In this document: positions 6,695-14,059 of the stretch, piece after piece | Layout of the letters: each line of letters opens with the position of its first letter | Position numbering within the stretch: the first letter of the stretch is position 1 | Assembly (NCBI GenBank): GCA_964617665.1 | Contig: CAZUAH010000310.1 | Location: forward strand, 1 to 15,778 | DNA: 15,778 bases | Reading direction: 5' to 3' | Origin: JADHUC01 sp964617665 | GTDB lineage: Bacteria > Planctomycetota > Planctomycetia > Pirellulales > Pirellulaceae | Translations under genes and position numbers: made by a program | Notes under the pieces: generated by a model | The model's input: the letters and a program-made list of their open reading frames with translations, nothing else | Databases searched by the model: none | Told to the model about the DNA's origin: nothing

Positions 6695-7864
6695 ATGAAT
6701 GACCGAACGCTTCGGTTTGGTCCTGTACTGAAAGCGCGTTTCGTCGAACGTCCGAATCGGTTCCTGGTGCGCTGCCACGTGCAGCGCCGCGGAACCGTCG
6801 AGGCGTTTCTTCCGAATCCCGGTCGTCTGTGGGAGCTTTTCTTTCCAGACGTCACGCTCTACCTGACGCCGAGCCCCAAATCGGCCGCCGCTCCCCGCCA
6901 AGATCGCAAGACGGAGCACACGGTATTGGCTGTCGAACGCGACGGCCAGCCGATCTTTCTGCACACTCATGACACGAACCAAGTCGCACGCTTCCTGATC
7001 GAAGAGAACCGCATCCCGGAATTGGCGGGTGCCGAGGTAATCCGGCCCGAGATCCCCGTTGGGCACAGCCGATTTGATTTCCTTCTTCGCCACAGACGAC
7101 GTGATGTCTACTTGGAAGTTAAATCTTGCACCTTGTTTGGTAACGGTGTCGCCATGTTCCCGGATGCTGTGACGGAACGTGGCCGGCGTCATCTGATCGA
7201 ACTGGCTTCGCTCCGCAGCCGAAGCATTCGGCCATGCGTACTGTTTCTGGTTCAGACGCCAGACGTGCAGTGGTTCATGCCCGATTACCACACGGACCTG
7301 GCTTTCAGCCGCACGCTGCTCGAAGTCCGCAAGAAGATCGACATTCTTCCCGTCGCCATCCAATGGGCCTCGGACCTGTCAGTGTGCTCGGACATCAAGT
7401 CGCTCGAAATCCCTTGGCGACATTTGCGCCGAGAGGTGAAGGACCAAGGGAGCTACTTGTTGCTGCTCAGGCTGGACAAAGGAAGACGCATCCCAGTCGG
7501 TGCCTTGGGCACGGTTGCATTTCGTCGCGGCTGGTACGTCTACGTCGGTTCGGCCATGCGCAATCTGTCGGCCCGAGTCGCAAGGCATAAGAGACGCCGT
7601 AAGAAGCTTCACTGGCACATCGACTATCTCCGCAACGAAGCAGCGGAAGTCATCGCTTTGCCAATTCGATCCTCGCAACGACAAGAGTGCGATGTCGCCC
7701 AAGCGTTAACGGGCGTCCTGAAATCTGGCCCAATTGGTTTTGGCTCGTCCGACTGCGACTGCTCGACGCATCTTTTCTATCACGCCGCGAGCCCTTTGGA
7801 TTCCCCGCCATTTCATAGGGTGCTCCAGCAGTTCAGAATGCGGCATCCACAATATTCTGCATGA
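6695..7864 (+). CDS. SfsA-like nuclease-fold protein fused to a C-terminal DUF123 (GIY-YIG-related) domain
   Basis: 389 residues from ATG 6695, 11 bases after the HEAT gene; the open frame continues upstream but overlaps that gene. Residues about 5-235 are SfsA: NPGRL (41-45), HSRFDFLL (124-131), YLEVKS (139-144) and FPDAVTERGRRHL (155-167). D128, E141 and K143 fit the PD-(D/E)XK-type centre proposed for SfsA, a DNA-binding protein named for maltose effects in E. coli. Residues about 250-365 match DUF123: YLLLLRL (254-260), GWYVYVGSA (279-287), ARHKRR (296-301), WHIDYL (307-312), EC (331-332) and FGSSDCDCSTHLF (349-361). YLLLL and YVYVG occupy the places of the two GIY-YIG strands. No signal peptide is seen, so it is cytoplasmic, unlike its upstream neighbours. 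Family calls are firm; the biochemical role of the pair is unknown. Confidence 0.9.
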   Translation: MNDRTLRFGPVLKARFVERPNRFLVRCHVQRRGTVEAFLPNPGRLWELFFPDVTLYLTPSPKSAAAPRQDRKTEHTVLAVERDGQPIFLHTHDTNQVARFLIEENRIPELAGAEVIRPEIPVGHSRFDFLLRHRRRDVYLEVKSCTLFGNGVAMFPDAVTERGRRHLIELASLRSRSIRPCVLFLVQTPDVQWFMPDYHTDLAFSRTLLEVRKKIDILPVAIQWASDLSVCSDIKSLEIPWRHLRREVKDQGSYLLLLRLDKGRRIPVGALGTVAFRRGWYVYVGSAMRNLSARVARHKRRRKKLHWHIDYLRNEAAEVIALPIRSSQRQECDVAQALTGVLKSGPIGFGSSDCDCSTHLFYHAASPLDSPPFHRVLQQFRMRHPQYSA

Positions 7865-7946
7865 CGCGTGGTGTGTCGTCGGGCCGATTTGCGTCCCAAA
7901 GGGGCATCGGCTAGATTGGTAGACGCTTCAATTCTGGAGTCCGCAA

Positions 7947-8252
7947 ATGCACATTCTGCTGATCTTGTCGTATGCATTCTCGCTTTGGATGCTCGTCGAT
8001 GCATATCAACGGCGCGCCGATCATTACTGGTATCTGATCATCTTCTTTCCTTTCGGCGAGTGGGCGTACTTTTTTCTCGTCAAGATACACGACTTTGGCG
8101 GGTGGTCCTTCTTTGGATCAGATTCCGAGTGTGCGTCGTGTCGATACTGCATGCGATTGGATGACGATGGCGTGCAATGCACGGTCAGCGGAGAGCCAGT
8201 ATTCAGGACGCACGTTCAAAGTGGCTATTGTACGGATCATGAGAGTCGGTGA
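7947..8252 (+). CDS. Small membrane protein with Cys-rich C-terminal tail (hypothetical)
   Basis: 101 residues; ATG 7947 follows GGAG (7936-7939, 7-base spacer). Two hydrophobic segments, residues 1-17 and about 28-46, are separated by the basic stretch YQRRADHYW. This helix-RR-W/Y-helix hairpin resembles the start of small proteins in myxobacteria and planctomycetes. The remainder has cysteines at 62, 65, 68, 78 and 95 (C-x2-C-x2-C, then C and C) plus H89 and H98, which could bind zinc or another metal, or form disulfides if outside. I do not recognise a named family. It lies 82 bases after the SfsA fusion and 69 bases before a sulfatase, all on the same strand; a functional link is unproven. 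Confidence 0.7.
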   Translation: MHILLILSYAFSLWMLVDAYQRRADHYWYLIIFFPFGEWAYFFLVKIHDFGGWSFFGSDSECASCRYCMRLDDDGVQCTVSGEPVFRTHVQSGYCTDHESR

Positions 8253-8321
8253 AGCCAATAGCACTCGATAGAGGCAATCGGATGCTCATCCTCTCGCTTC
8301 CCGACGTGGGAGAATATCGAC

Positions 8322-9773
8322 ATGCGTGTCTATCTTGCTGCGATTCCATTGTTGCTGAATGCGGTCACCAACGTCGGTTGGTGCGAAACAGCGGAGGGCG
8401 CCAGACCGAATGTCCTCTTCCTGATATGTGACGATCTGAATTGCGACCTTGGCTGTTATGACCATCCGCTGGTCAAGTCACCCAATATCGATCGACTGGC
8501 CGCGCGCGGCGTGCGTTTCGAACGGGCGTACTGCCAGTACCCGCTGTGTGGGCCGAGTCGCGCTTCGTTCATGGCGGGTCTGTATCCCGACCAGACACTT
8601 ATCCACCGCAACGCCATCCATATCCGCGAGCGTCTGCCCAATGTCCAAACGATGTCGCAGATGTTCCGCGACAACGGCTATTTCGCCACGCGGATCGGCA
8701 AGATCTACCACTACAACGTTCCGAAACACATCGGCACCGGCGGACACGACGATCCGTATTCGTGGGACCAGACCATCAACCCCCGAGGCCGCGACAAGGA
8801 CGACGAAGACCTGATCTTCAGTCTACGGCCGGGCAGCTTCGGCGGCACGCTGAGCTGGCTGGCCGCGGACGGAACAGACGAAGAGCAAACGGACGGCATT
8901 GGCGTGACGGAAGCGGTTCGGCTGCTCGAGACGTATGCAAAGGAGGATCGCAGGTTCTTCCTGGCGGTCGGCCTCTTCCGGCCCCACACCCCTTACGTGG
9001 CGCCGAAGAAGTACTTCGCGATGTATCCACGTGACAAGATCGTCGTGCCGGATGTTCCCGAAGGCTATCTAGACTCGCTGCCTGCTCCGGCTCGCCAGTC
9101 GATCACGAGAAAGAAGGACCAAGTTAACCTGCCCGACGATTTGGCTCGGCGGGCGATCCAGGCTTACTATGCGTCCACAACGTTCGCCGACGCCCAGGTT
9201 GGTCGTGTTCTCGACGCGTTAGAGGCGACGGGACTGGCAGAGAATACGATTGTCCTGTTCACATCGGACCATGGCTATCACATGGGCGAGCATGGCCATT
9301 GGCAGAAAACGACGCTATTCGAGAACGCGGCTCGCGTACCGCTGGTAGTAGCCGGTCCCGGCGTCGAGGCCGCGGGCTGCAGCACGAAGACGCCGGCCGA
9401 GATGGTTGACTTCTACCCGACGCTGGCCGAGTTGTGCGGCTTGGATGTGCCAAAGCATCTGTCCGGTGTCAGCCTGGTACCCGTGCTAGTGGATCCTAGT
9501 GCCGAGCCTCGAGGCTCGGCGCTGACGCAATACGCTAGCGGCTACAGCATCCGTACACGACGATATCGCTACACCGAATGGGACGAAGAGGGTAACACGA
9601 CTTTCGAACTCTACGACCACGAAACCGATCCCGACGAGATGATCAATTTGGCCCGTCGGCCAGAGCAAGCCGAGGTCATTGGGCAAATGTCAGAAGTGCT
9701 TCATCAGCGGATCGCCGACGCCCAGCGTCCGCCAGTAGGAGTCCGGCAAGTCCGCTTGGCCGACGGGAGGTAG
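8322..9773 (+). CDS. Sulfatase, iduronate-2-sulfatase-like, Cys-type
   Basis: 483 residues; GGGAG (8308-8312) lies 9 bases before the ATG. Residues 1-21 look like a short signal peptide ending near GWCETAEG. The alkaline-phosphatase-fold sulfatase core begins RPNVLFLICDDLN (28-40), with metal ligands D37 and D38. C76-G-P-S-R80 is the Cys-type site converted to formylglycine by a maturase, which is not in the window. Other active-site matches are K127 (IGK), H222 (FRPHTPY), D316-H317 (SDHG) and K329. FRPHTPY, the PYSW segment (145-148) and LVDPSAEPRGSALTQY recall iduronate-2-sulfatases, so a uronate or sugar sulfate ester is the likely substrate. The C-terminus is a short strand-and-helix region (ELYDHETDPDEMINLA). 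A perfect 20-base palindrome (9501-9520) lies inside the gene and encodes AEPRGSA. Confidence 0.92.
   Translation: MRVYLAAIPLLLNAVTNVGWCETAEGARPNVLFLICDDLNCDLGCYDHPLVKSPNIDRLAARGVRFERAYCQYPLCGPSRASFMAGLYPDQTLIHRNAIHIRERLPNVQTMSQMFRDNGYFATRIGKIYHYNVPKHIGTGGHDDPYSWDQTINPRGRDKDDEDLIFSLRPGSFGGTLSWLAADGTDEEQTDGIGVTEAVRLLETYAKEDRRFFLAVGLFRPHTPYVAPKKYFAMYPRDKIVVPDVPEGYLDSLPAPARQSITRKKDQVNLPDDLARRAIQAYYASTTFADAQVGRVLDALEATGLAENTIVLFTSDHGYHMGEHGHWQKTTLFENAARVPLVVAGPGVEAAGCSTKTPAEMVDFYPTLAELCGLDVPKHLSGVSLVPVLVDPSAEPRGSALTQYASGYSIRTRRYRYTEWDEEGNTTFELYDHETDPDEMINLARRPEQAEVIGQMSEVLHQRIADAQRPPVGVRQVRLADGR
9501..9520. repeat. Perfect 20-base palindrome within the sulfatase gene
   Basis: GCCGAGCCTC is followed directly by its exact reverse complement. 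With one G-U wobble (9500/9521) the potential stem extends to 9498-9523. It is in frame and codes for AEPRGSA in a surface-like turn of the sulfatase. No second copy was seen in this window. Confidence 0.75.
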
Positions 9774-9807
9774 TGGCCACGGCTGGTGAGTCAGACATCC
9801 GTTGCGT

Positions 9808-9825
9808 CCGGTCAGATCCGACCGG
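9808..9825. other. Small hairpin after the sulfatase gene
   Basis: CCGGTC, a six-base loop, then GACCGG, 34 bases after the sulfatase stop. No T-run follows, so it is not a standard intrinsic terminator; it might stabilise the 3' end or be chance. Confidence 0.3.
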
Positions 9826-9924
9826 CACATGACCAGGGAAGACCATGTGTCACTGTTCTACCACCTCATCATCATGGAAGCTCCAGGCCATTTCCGTTCT
9901 TCGCTTCAAAGATTGGACACCGAT

Positions 9925-12507
9925 ATGAGACGCATCCGTAAAACGACAGCCCTGATTTTCGCTCTCCTGCCGATCGCCTCGCAGGATTTGGCCGGCGAGG
10001 ATTGGCCGCAGTGGAAGTACGATTGCCGCCATTCGGGAAATGCACCGGATCGGAATGTGAAACTCCCGTTGGGATTGATCACTGCTGCGCCGCTGTCAGA
10101 CGCTATTTTCACTGCGCCGGCTGTTGTAGACGGACGTGTTTTCGTTGTGGACGGAGCCGGAGTAGCCTGGTGCCTCGATGCCGGGACGCTCGATATGATT
10201 TGGAAGTACGAAACAGCAGGCGGTCTGGCCAACTGCAACAATGTGTCCTCGCCGGCTGTTGTCGACGGTTTCGTCCATTTCGGCACTATGACCGGCACGT
10301 ACTACGTACTGGATGCGGACAGTGGGAAGGTAGTCAGTCGGATCGACACCGGCGATCCTATCTTCTGCGCGCCGGTGTTCGACGATGGATCAGTCTACTT
10401 CGCCACCTTGGGATCTCGTGTCTACGCATTGAAACCGGATGGGGCTATTCGCTGGGTGTGGGACTTCGTTCGAGAAGGACTTGGATTTTACGGCGACCGT
10501 TGGAGCGGCGAGGCCTGGCACAAGGATCGCGGCGCGGTCGGTTGGCGAGATCAGTTCTGTTGCACACGCAATATCGCGTTGAATGGCAAGACGCTAGTTG
10601 TGCCTGCCGGCGGAACGCTGTGCTGGCTAGAGGATACTGGCAATCAAGGCGAACTCCGCGCGACTTACGTAGCCCGGCGTGAGGCCCCGACCACGCTGGG
10701 TCTCAGCATCGGCGAATCGGGAGACGTCTATCGCCAATGGCATCGTCGAGACAATAACGGGAGCGTCGAGATACTTCGACGAGATGGTGACAAGGTCGTC
10801 GCCGATCATGTGCCCGGTACCCAAACATCATATCAAGGCGCCGGCGGGGCACATTTGGGAAGCGGCTCGATCAGCTTCTGCTCCGCCAGCCCTCGCGGCA
10901 AGGATGTGTTCCGATGTCGACCGGAAGACGGATTCGGGCTTTGCCTGCACGCTGCTGACGGGACAACCAAACCGCTTTGCGCCGCGTCGTCGATCGCTTC
11001 ACCGGTGGTATTGAAGGACTCGGTCGTCTACGGCGGGCTCGATGGCCGGCTGTACGTCGTGCCGCTTTCCGGCGATCGCGACGTGTGGTCGTTCAAGACA
11101 GCCTTTGGCAAGGCAATTACAGCTCCAGTCGCGGTCAGCGAAGGCCGCGTCTATTTCGGCTGTGATGATGGATACCTGTACGTTTTGGGGCCGGACGGCA
11201 ATGCACCGCTACCGACAACTGATCTCAATCTACGCGAGATTCGCAGTCCGCTAACCAGCAAGTTGCGCGACTCGTCACACGATTGGTACACCGCTTTCGG
11301 CAACCAAGCGAATACGAACTCCAGCGATCAAGGACTCGAGCTACCCCTTCGCTTGAAATGGATTCGCCGCTTCAAAGGGACGTGTAAACACTTCAGCGTG
11401 TGCGGCGGCGGTCGGATGTACACGCATACGGCCGAAGGTCAGGTTTTCGCCGTCGAACAGGAAACCGGCCGGCTCTTGTGGCGGCGTCACTCTCCTGGTG
11501 TTCACGTTTCCTTTACAGCTCCGGTCTATCACAACGAGCGGCTGTTCCTGCCCCAAGCCGGGATCGAGCAATGTCGTATTCGCTGTCTGGACGCAGCCAC
11601 CGGTGCCCAGATCTGGGAAGCCCCATTCACCGGTTCGCCAAGCTGGAACCGACAGCTGCCGCCGATCATCTACAAGAACCTGGTCATCTATCAATTCAGC
11701 ACCGGCAGGTACACGCCGAAGTCGTGGCTTTTTGAACATCAAAGCACATTCGGCTTTTCCGCCGATCAGAAGCCGCTGGTTCGAGCCTACGACATCGACA
11801 CAGGCAAAGAAGTCTGGACTCGCGATTTCTCGAAGTACGGAGCTGGCGGTGACGATGCGGGCATGTGTCTGATGGACGGGACGATCTACTACTCCTGCTA
11901 TTTCGGCGGCAAAGGACCGTTGGGTGTCACGGCGGCGATCAAGCCGGAAAGCGGTCGGGTACTCTGGGACACGACCGACTACAGCGTCCATGCGGGCTGT
12001 ACTGTGTCAGGCGAAGGCGGGCGCATTTACATGGGTGGATACAACCCGGTGGAAGGAAAGACCAACTATATTTGGTGCCTGGATGCCAAAGACGGCTCGC
12101 TGATCTGGAAATCCGATCCGGTCAGCCGAGCGATCCATGTCATCACGATCGGCAAGCGGTTTCTGTTCACGCAGTCCCAGTACAACAACGGGTATCTGAT
12201 CGACAAGGAAACCGGCAAGATCATCTCGACACTCACGAAGGGATACCGCTGCACGCGGTTCACGCTGTCCGAGCCGTACCTCCTCGGCCCGAATCTTGAG
12301 CTGTTTGACCTGTCGGATCCCAAGGAGGTCCGTCTGGTCTCTTGCGGCCCAACGGTCGACCTGCTCGTCTGCATCGGCGCGATTGCCTCGAACGGACGAG
12401 TGTTTCACACCACGAACGGTACGGGTCTGCAGTGTTCGGCCGTGTGCGGCGACGAGGCCGAAGGGTTTTCGCCGCCGTGGACGAGAGGGTCACGGGAAAG
12501 GGAGTAA
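9925..12507 (+). CDS. Secreted PQQ-like double beta-propeller protein
   Basis: 860 residues from ATG 9925, chosen because it gives a signal peptide (MRRIRKTTALIFALLPIAS, cleavage near LAG-ED); the frame is open to 9802, but those 41 residues have no signal-like start. No good Shine-Dalgarno is seen. The mature protein opens EDWPQWKYDCRHSGN (25-39), typical of planctomycete PQQ-like propellers. Blade motifs of the PQQ/BamB type include AWCLDAGTLDMIWKY (81-95), YYVLDADSGKVV (126-137), VYALKPDGAIRWVW (166-179), LYVVPLSGDRDVWSF (377-391) and VYFGCDDGYLYVLGPDG (409-425). A second set begins near 453 and includes VFAVEQETGRLLWRR (507-521) and RCLDAATGAQIWE (553-565). No haem-binding CxxCH and no convincing catalytic or PQQ-ligating set is seen, so a binding or scaffold role is more likely than dehydrogenase activity. 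It ends 16 bases from the convergent sulfatase. Confidence 0.88.
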   Translation: MRRIRKTTALIFALLPIASQDLAGEDWPQWKYDCRHSGNAPDRNVKLPLGLITAAPLSDAIFTAPAVVDGRVFVVDGAGVAWCLDAGTLDMIWKYETAGGLANCNNVSSPAVVDGFVHFGTMTGTYYVLDADSGKVVSRIDTGDPIFCAPVFDDGSVYFATLGSRVYALKPDGAIRWVWDFVREGLGFYGDRWSGEAWHKDRGAVGWRDQFCCTRNIALNGKTLVVPAGGTLCWLEDTGNQGELRATYVARREAPTTLGLSIGESGDVYRQWHRRDNNGSVEILRRDGDKVVADHVPGTQTSYQGAGGAHLGSGSISFCSASPRGKDVFRCRPEDGFGLCLHAADGTTKPLCAASSIASPVVLKDSVVYGGLDGRLYVVPLSGDRDVWSFKTAFGKAITAPVAVSEGRVYFGCDDGYLYVLGPDGNAPLPTTDLNLREIRSPLTSKLRDSSHDWYTAFGNQANTNSSDQGLELPLRLKWIRRFKGTCKHFSVCGGGRMYTHTAEGQVFAVEQETGRLLWRRHSPGVHVSFTAPVYHNERLFLPQAGIEQCRIRCLDAATGAQIWEAPFTGSPSWNRQLPPIIYKNLVIYQFSTGRYTPKSWLFEHQSTFGFSADQKPLVRAYDIDTGKEVWTRDFSKYGAGGDDAGMCLMDGTIYYSCYFGGKGPLGVTAAIKPESGRVLWDTTDYSVHAGCTVSGEGGRIYMGGYNPVEGKTNYIWCLDAKDGSLIWKSDPVSRAIHVITIGKRFLFTQSQYNNGYLIDKETGKIISTLTKGYRCTRFTLSEPYLLGPNLELFDLSDPKEVRLVSCGPTVDLLVCIGAIASNGRVFHTTNGTGLQCSAVCGDEAEGFSPPWTRGSRERE

Positions 12508-12523
12508 TGCAACGACACGCAGC

Positions 12524-14032
12524 TTACCGTTCTGACTGCTTCGGAGGTGGAGCAGGACCTGGATTGTCGAACAGACCTCGCATCATATGACCTGTCTTTG
12601 ACGTTCCGCCTTTCCAGAGGTCCCATTTCGGATCGGCTACACGATCGAAGTAGGCATGCATGTCGTCGCGTAGTCTACGCTGCGTTTCGGCGTGTTCGGG
12701 TTTGTCGACCAGGTTGTTCAACTCCTCCGGGTCCACCCGCAGGTCGTACAACTCGTTTGGTTCTTGCCTAAATCGTTCGATGTACTTCCACTCGTTGGTG
12801 CGAATGGCACGCACGTTTTCGAACTCGTAATAGATCGTGTCATCCCATTTGTCGATTGCCTGTCCGCGTAGAACGTCTGCAAAACTCCGGCCGGGCGACT
12901 TGGGCTGGTCCGTGTTTTTTTTTGTCAATCCCAGGTAGTCTCGCATGGTCGGCAGGAAATCCACGTTGCTGACCAACAGGTCGTTGCGTTTCCCGGCGGG
13001 AATCTGGCCGGGGTATCGGAAGATGAGCGGAATGTGCATGGTCCAATCGAAGCCAGTCAGCGGACGCGTGTGATCGCCCATTCCCCAGAAACCGCTGTGC
13101 CCGCCCGACAGCCCCTGATCGGCGACAAAAATGACGAACGTGTTTTCGTCCAGACCCAGCCGATCGAGCGTCGCCATGACTCGGCCCACACCGTCGTCGA
13201 CGCCGCTGACCTCGGCCGCGTACTTGCGGATGACTTCGAGATCGCCGACCCACTTGCCATAGTTGTGGTTCCACGGGTGAGGCTCGCGCCGCGGGAACGA
13301 AGGCATCTCTTCGTCGGCATAGACGTCCTTGAAGCGATTCCGGATCGACTCGCGCATCGCACCCCCCAGGCCGTAAGGGCCGTTGTACGCCAGAAACAGA
13401 AAAAACGGCTGGTCTTTGTTCTGCTCGATGAATTCGATTCCCCGGTCCGTCCAGTACTTCGTCAGATACGTCGGTTCGACGCGGATCTTGCCGTCTTCGA
13501 TCACCTCTTGATCGTAGAACCCGCGGCTGTGCCCGTGCGGCTTGGTGGTCCAAAAGGAGAAACCTTCCTGCGGATGAAGATTACCGCCCAAGTGCCATTT
13601 GCCCGACAGTCCGCACACATAGCCGGCGTCGGCCAGCAGTGACGGCAGCGTGTCAAACTCCTCCAGCGTGTTGTAGGCTTTGGGCCCGATCTGTGCTCCG
13701 CGCGCGCCGAGGTAGCGATGCACGCCGTGCTGGCAGGGCTGCAATCCGGTCAGAAGAGACGCTCGCGTTGGGGAACACACTGCATTGTTTGCATAGCAGC
13801 GCGTAAACAGCGTCCCTTCGGCCGCGAACTTGTCCAGGTGGGGCGTCTTGATGTCCTTGTTTCCATAGCACCCCAATGACCACGCGCCATGGTTGTCGGT
13901 CAAAATCAATACAATGTTCGGCCGTGCCTGCTCTGCGGCCTGTGCGATCGCTGGGCTCAACAGCAAGGCAATGGCAATCGTCCCATACACTAGCCGACAA
14001 ACATGATCGGCGGTCCTAGTTGCTCGTTTCAT
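12524..14032 (-). CDS. Sulfatase, Cys-type, second family
   Basis: 502 residues from ATG 14032, which gives a normal Sec signal (MKRATRTADHVCRLVYGTIAIALLLSPAIAQA, cleavage near AQA-AEQ) behind GGGG (14041-14044). ATG 14047 and TTG 14056 are in-frame alternatives. The sulfatase core begins RPNIVLILTDNHGAWSLGCYG (37-57). C86-S-P-T-R90 is the formylglycine site. K145 (GKWHLG) and D305-Q306 (ADQG) are further active-site positions. Here the usual second metal Asp after D46 is Asn47, and the His or Asn after D305 is Gln. The C-terminal part has a typical ELYDLRVDPEELNNL segment (residues near 425-440). It follows the URO-D-like gene by only 27 bases on the same strand. It differs clearly from the iduronate-2-sulfatase-like gene, so the two probably act on different sulfate esters. 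A run of nine A residues lies inside the gene. Confidence 0.92.
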   Translation of the reverse strand: MKRATRTADHVCRLVYGTIAIALLLSPAIAQAAEQARPNIVLILTDNHGAWSLGCYGNKDIKTPHLDKFAAEGTLFTRCYANNAVCSPTRASLLTGLQPCQHGVHRYLGARGAQIGPKAYNTLEEFDTLPSLLADAGYVCGLSGKWHLGGNLHPQEGFSFWTTKPHGHSRGFYDQEVIEDGKIRVEPTYLTKYWTDRGIEFIEQNKDQPFFLFLAYNGPYGLGGAMRESIRNRFKDVYADEEMPSFPRREPHPWNHNYGKWVGDLEVIRKYAAEVSGVDDGVGRVMATLDRLGLDENTFVIFVADQGLSGGHSGFWGMGDHTRPLTGFDWTMHIPLIFRYPGQIPAGKRNDLLVSNVDFLPTMRDYLGLTKKNTDQPKSPGRSFADVLRGQAIDKWDDTIYYEFENVRAIRTNEWKYIERFRQEPNELYDLRVDPEELNNLVDKPEHAETQRRLRDDMHAYFDRVADPKWDLWKGGTSKTGHMMRGLFDNPGPAPPPKQSER

Positions 14033-14059
14033 CGGTGTCGTCCCCATCAGTTTCAATTC

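Noticed and set aside
7901..7946. tRNA-like stretch containing AGATTGGTAGACGC
   Set aside because: It resembles a tRNA D-arm, but no matching acceptor stem, anticodon arm or GTTCGA-type T-arm follows. A decayed tRNA remnant cannot be excluded but is unsupported.
12508..12523. Bidirectional terminator between the convergent propeller and sulfatase genes
   Set aside because: The 16-base gap has no inverted repeat or T-run; termination must occur inside the flanking genes or by another mechanism.
13034..13642. Plus-strand open frame of 202 codons opposite the second sulfatase
   Set aside because: Lies entirely within the sulfatase core; no recognisable motif.
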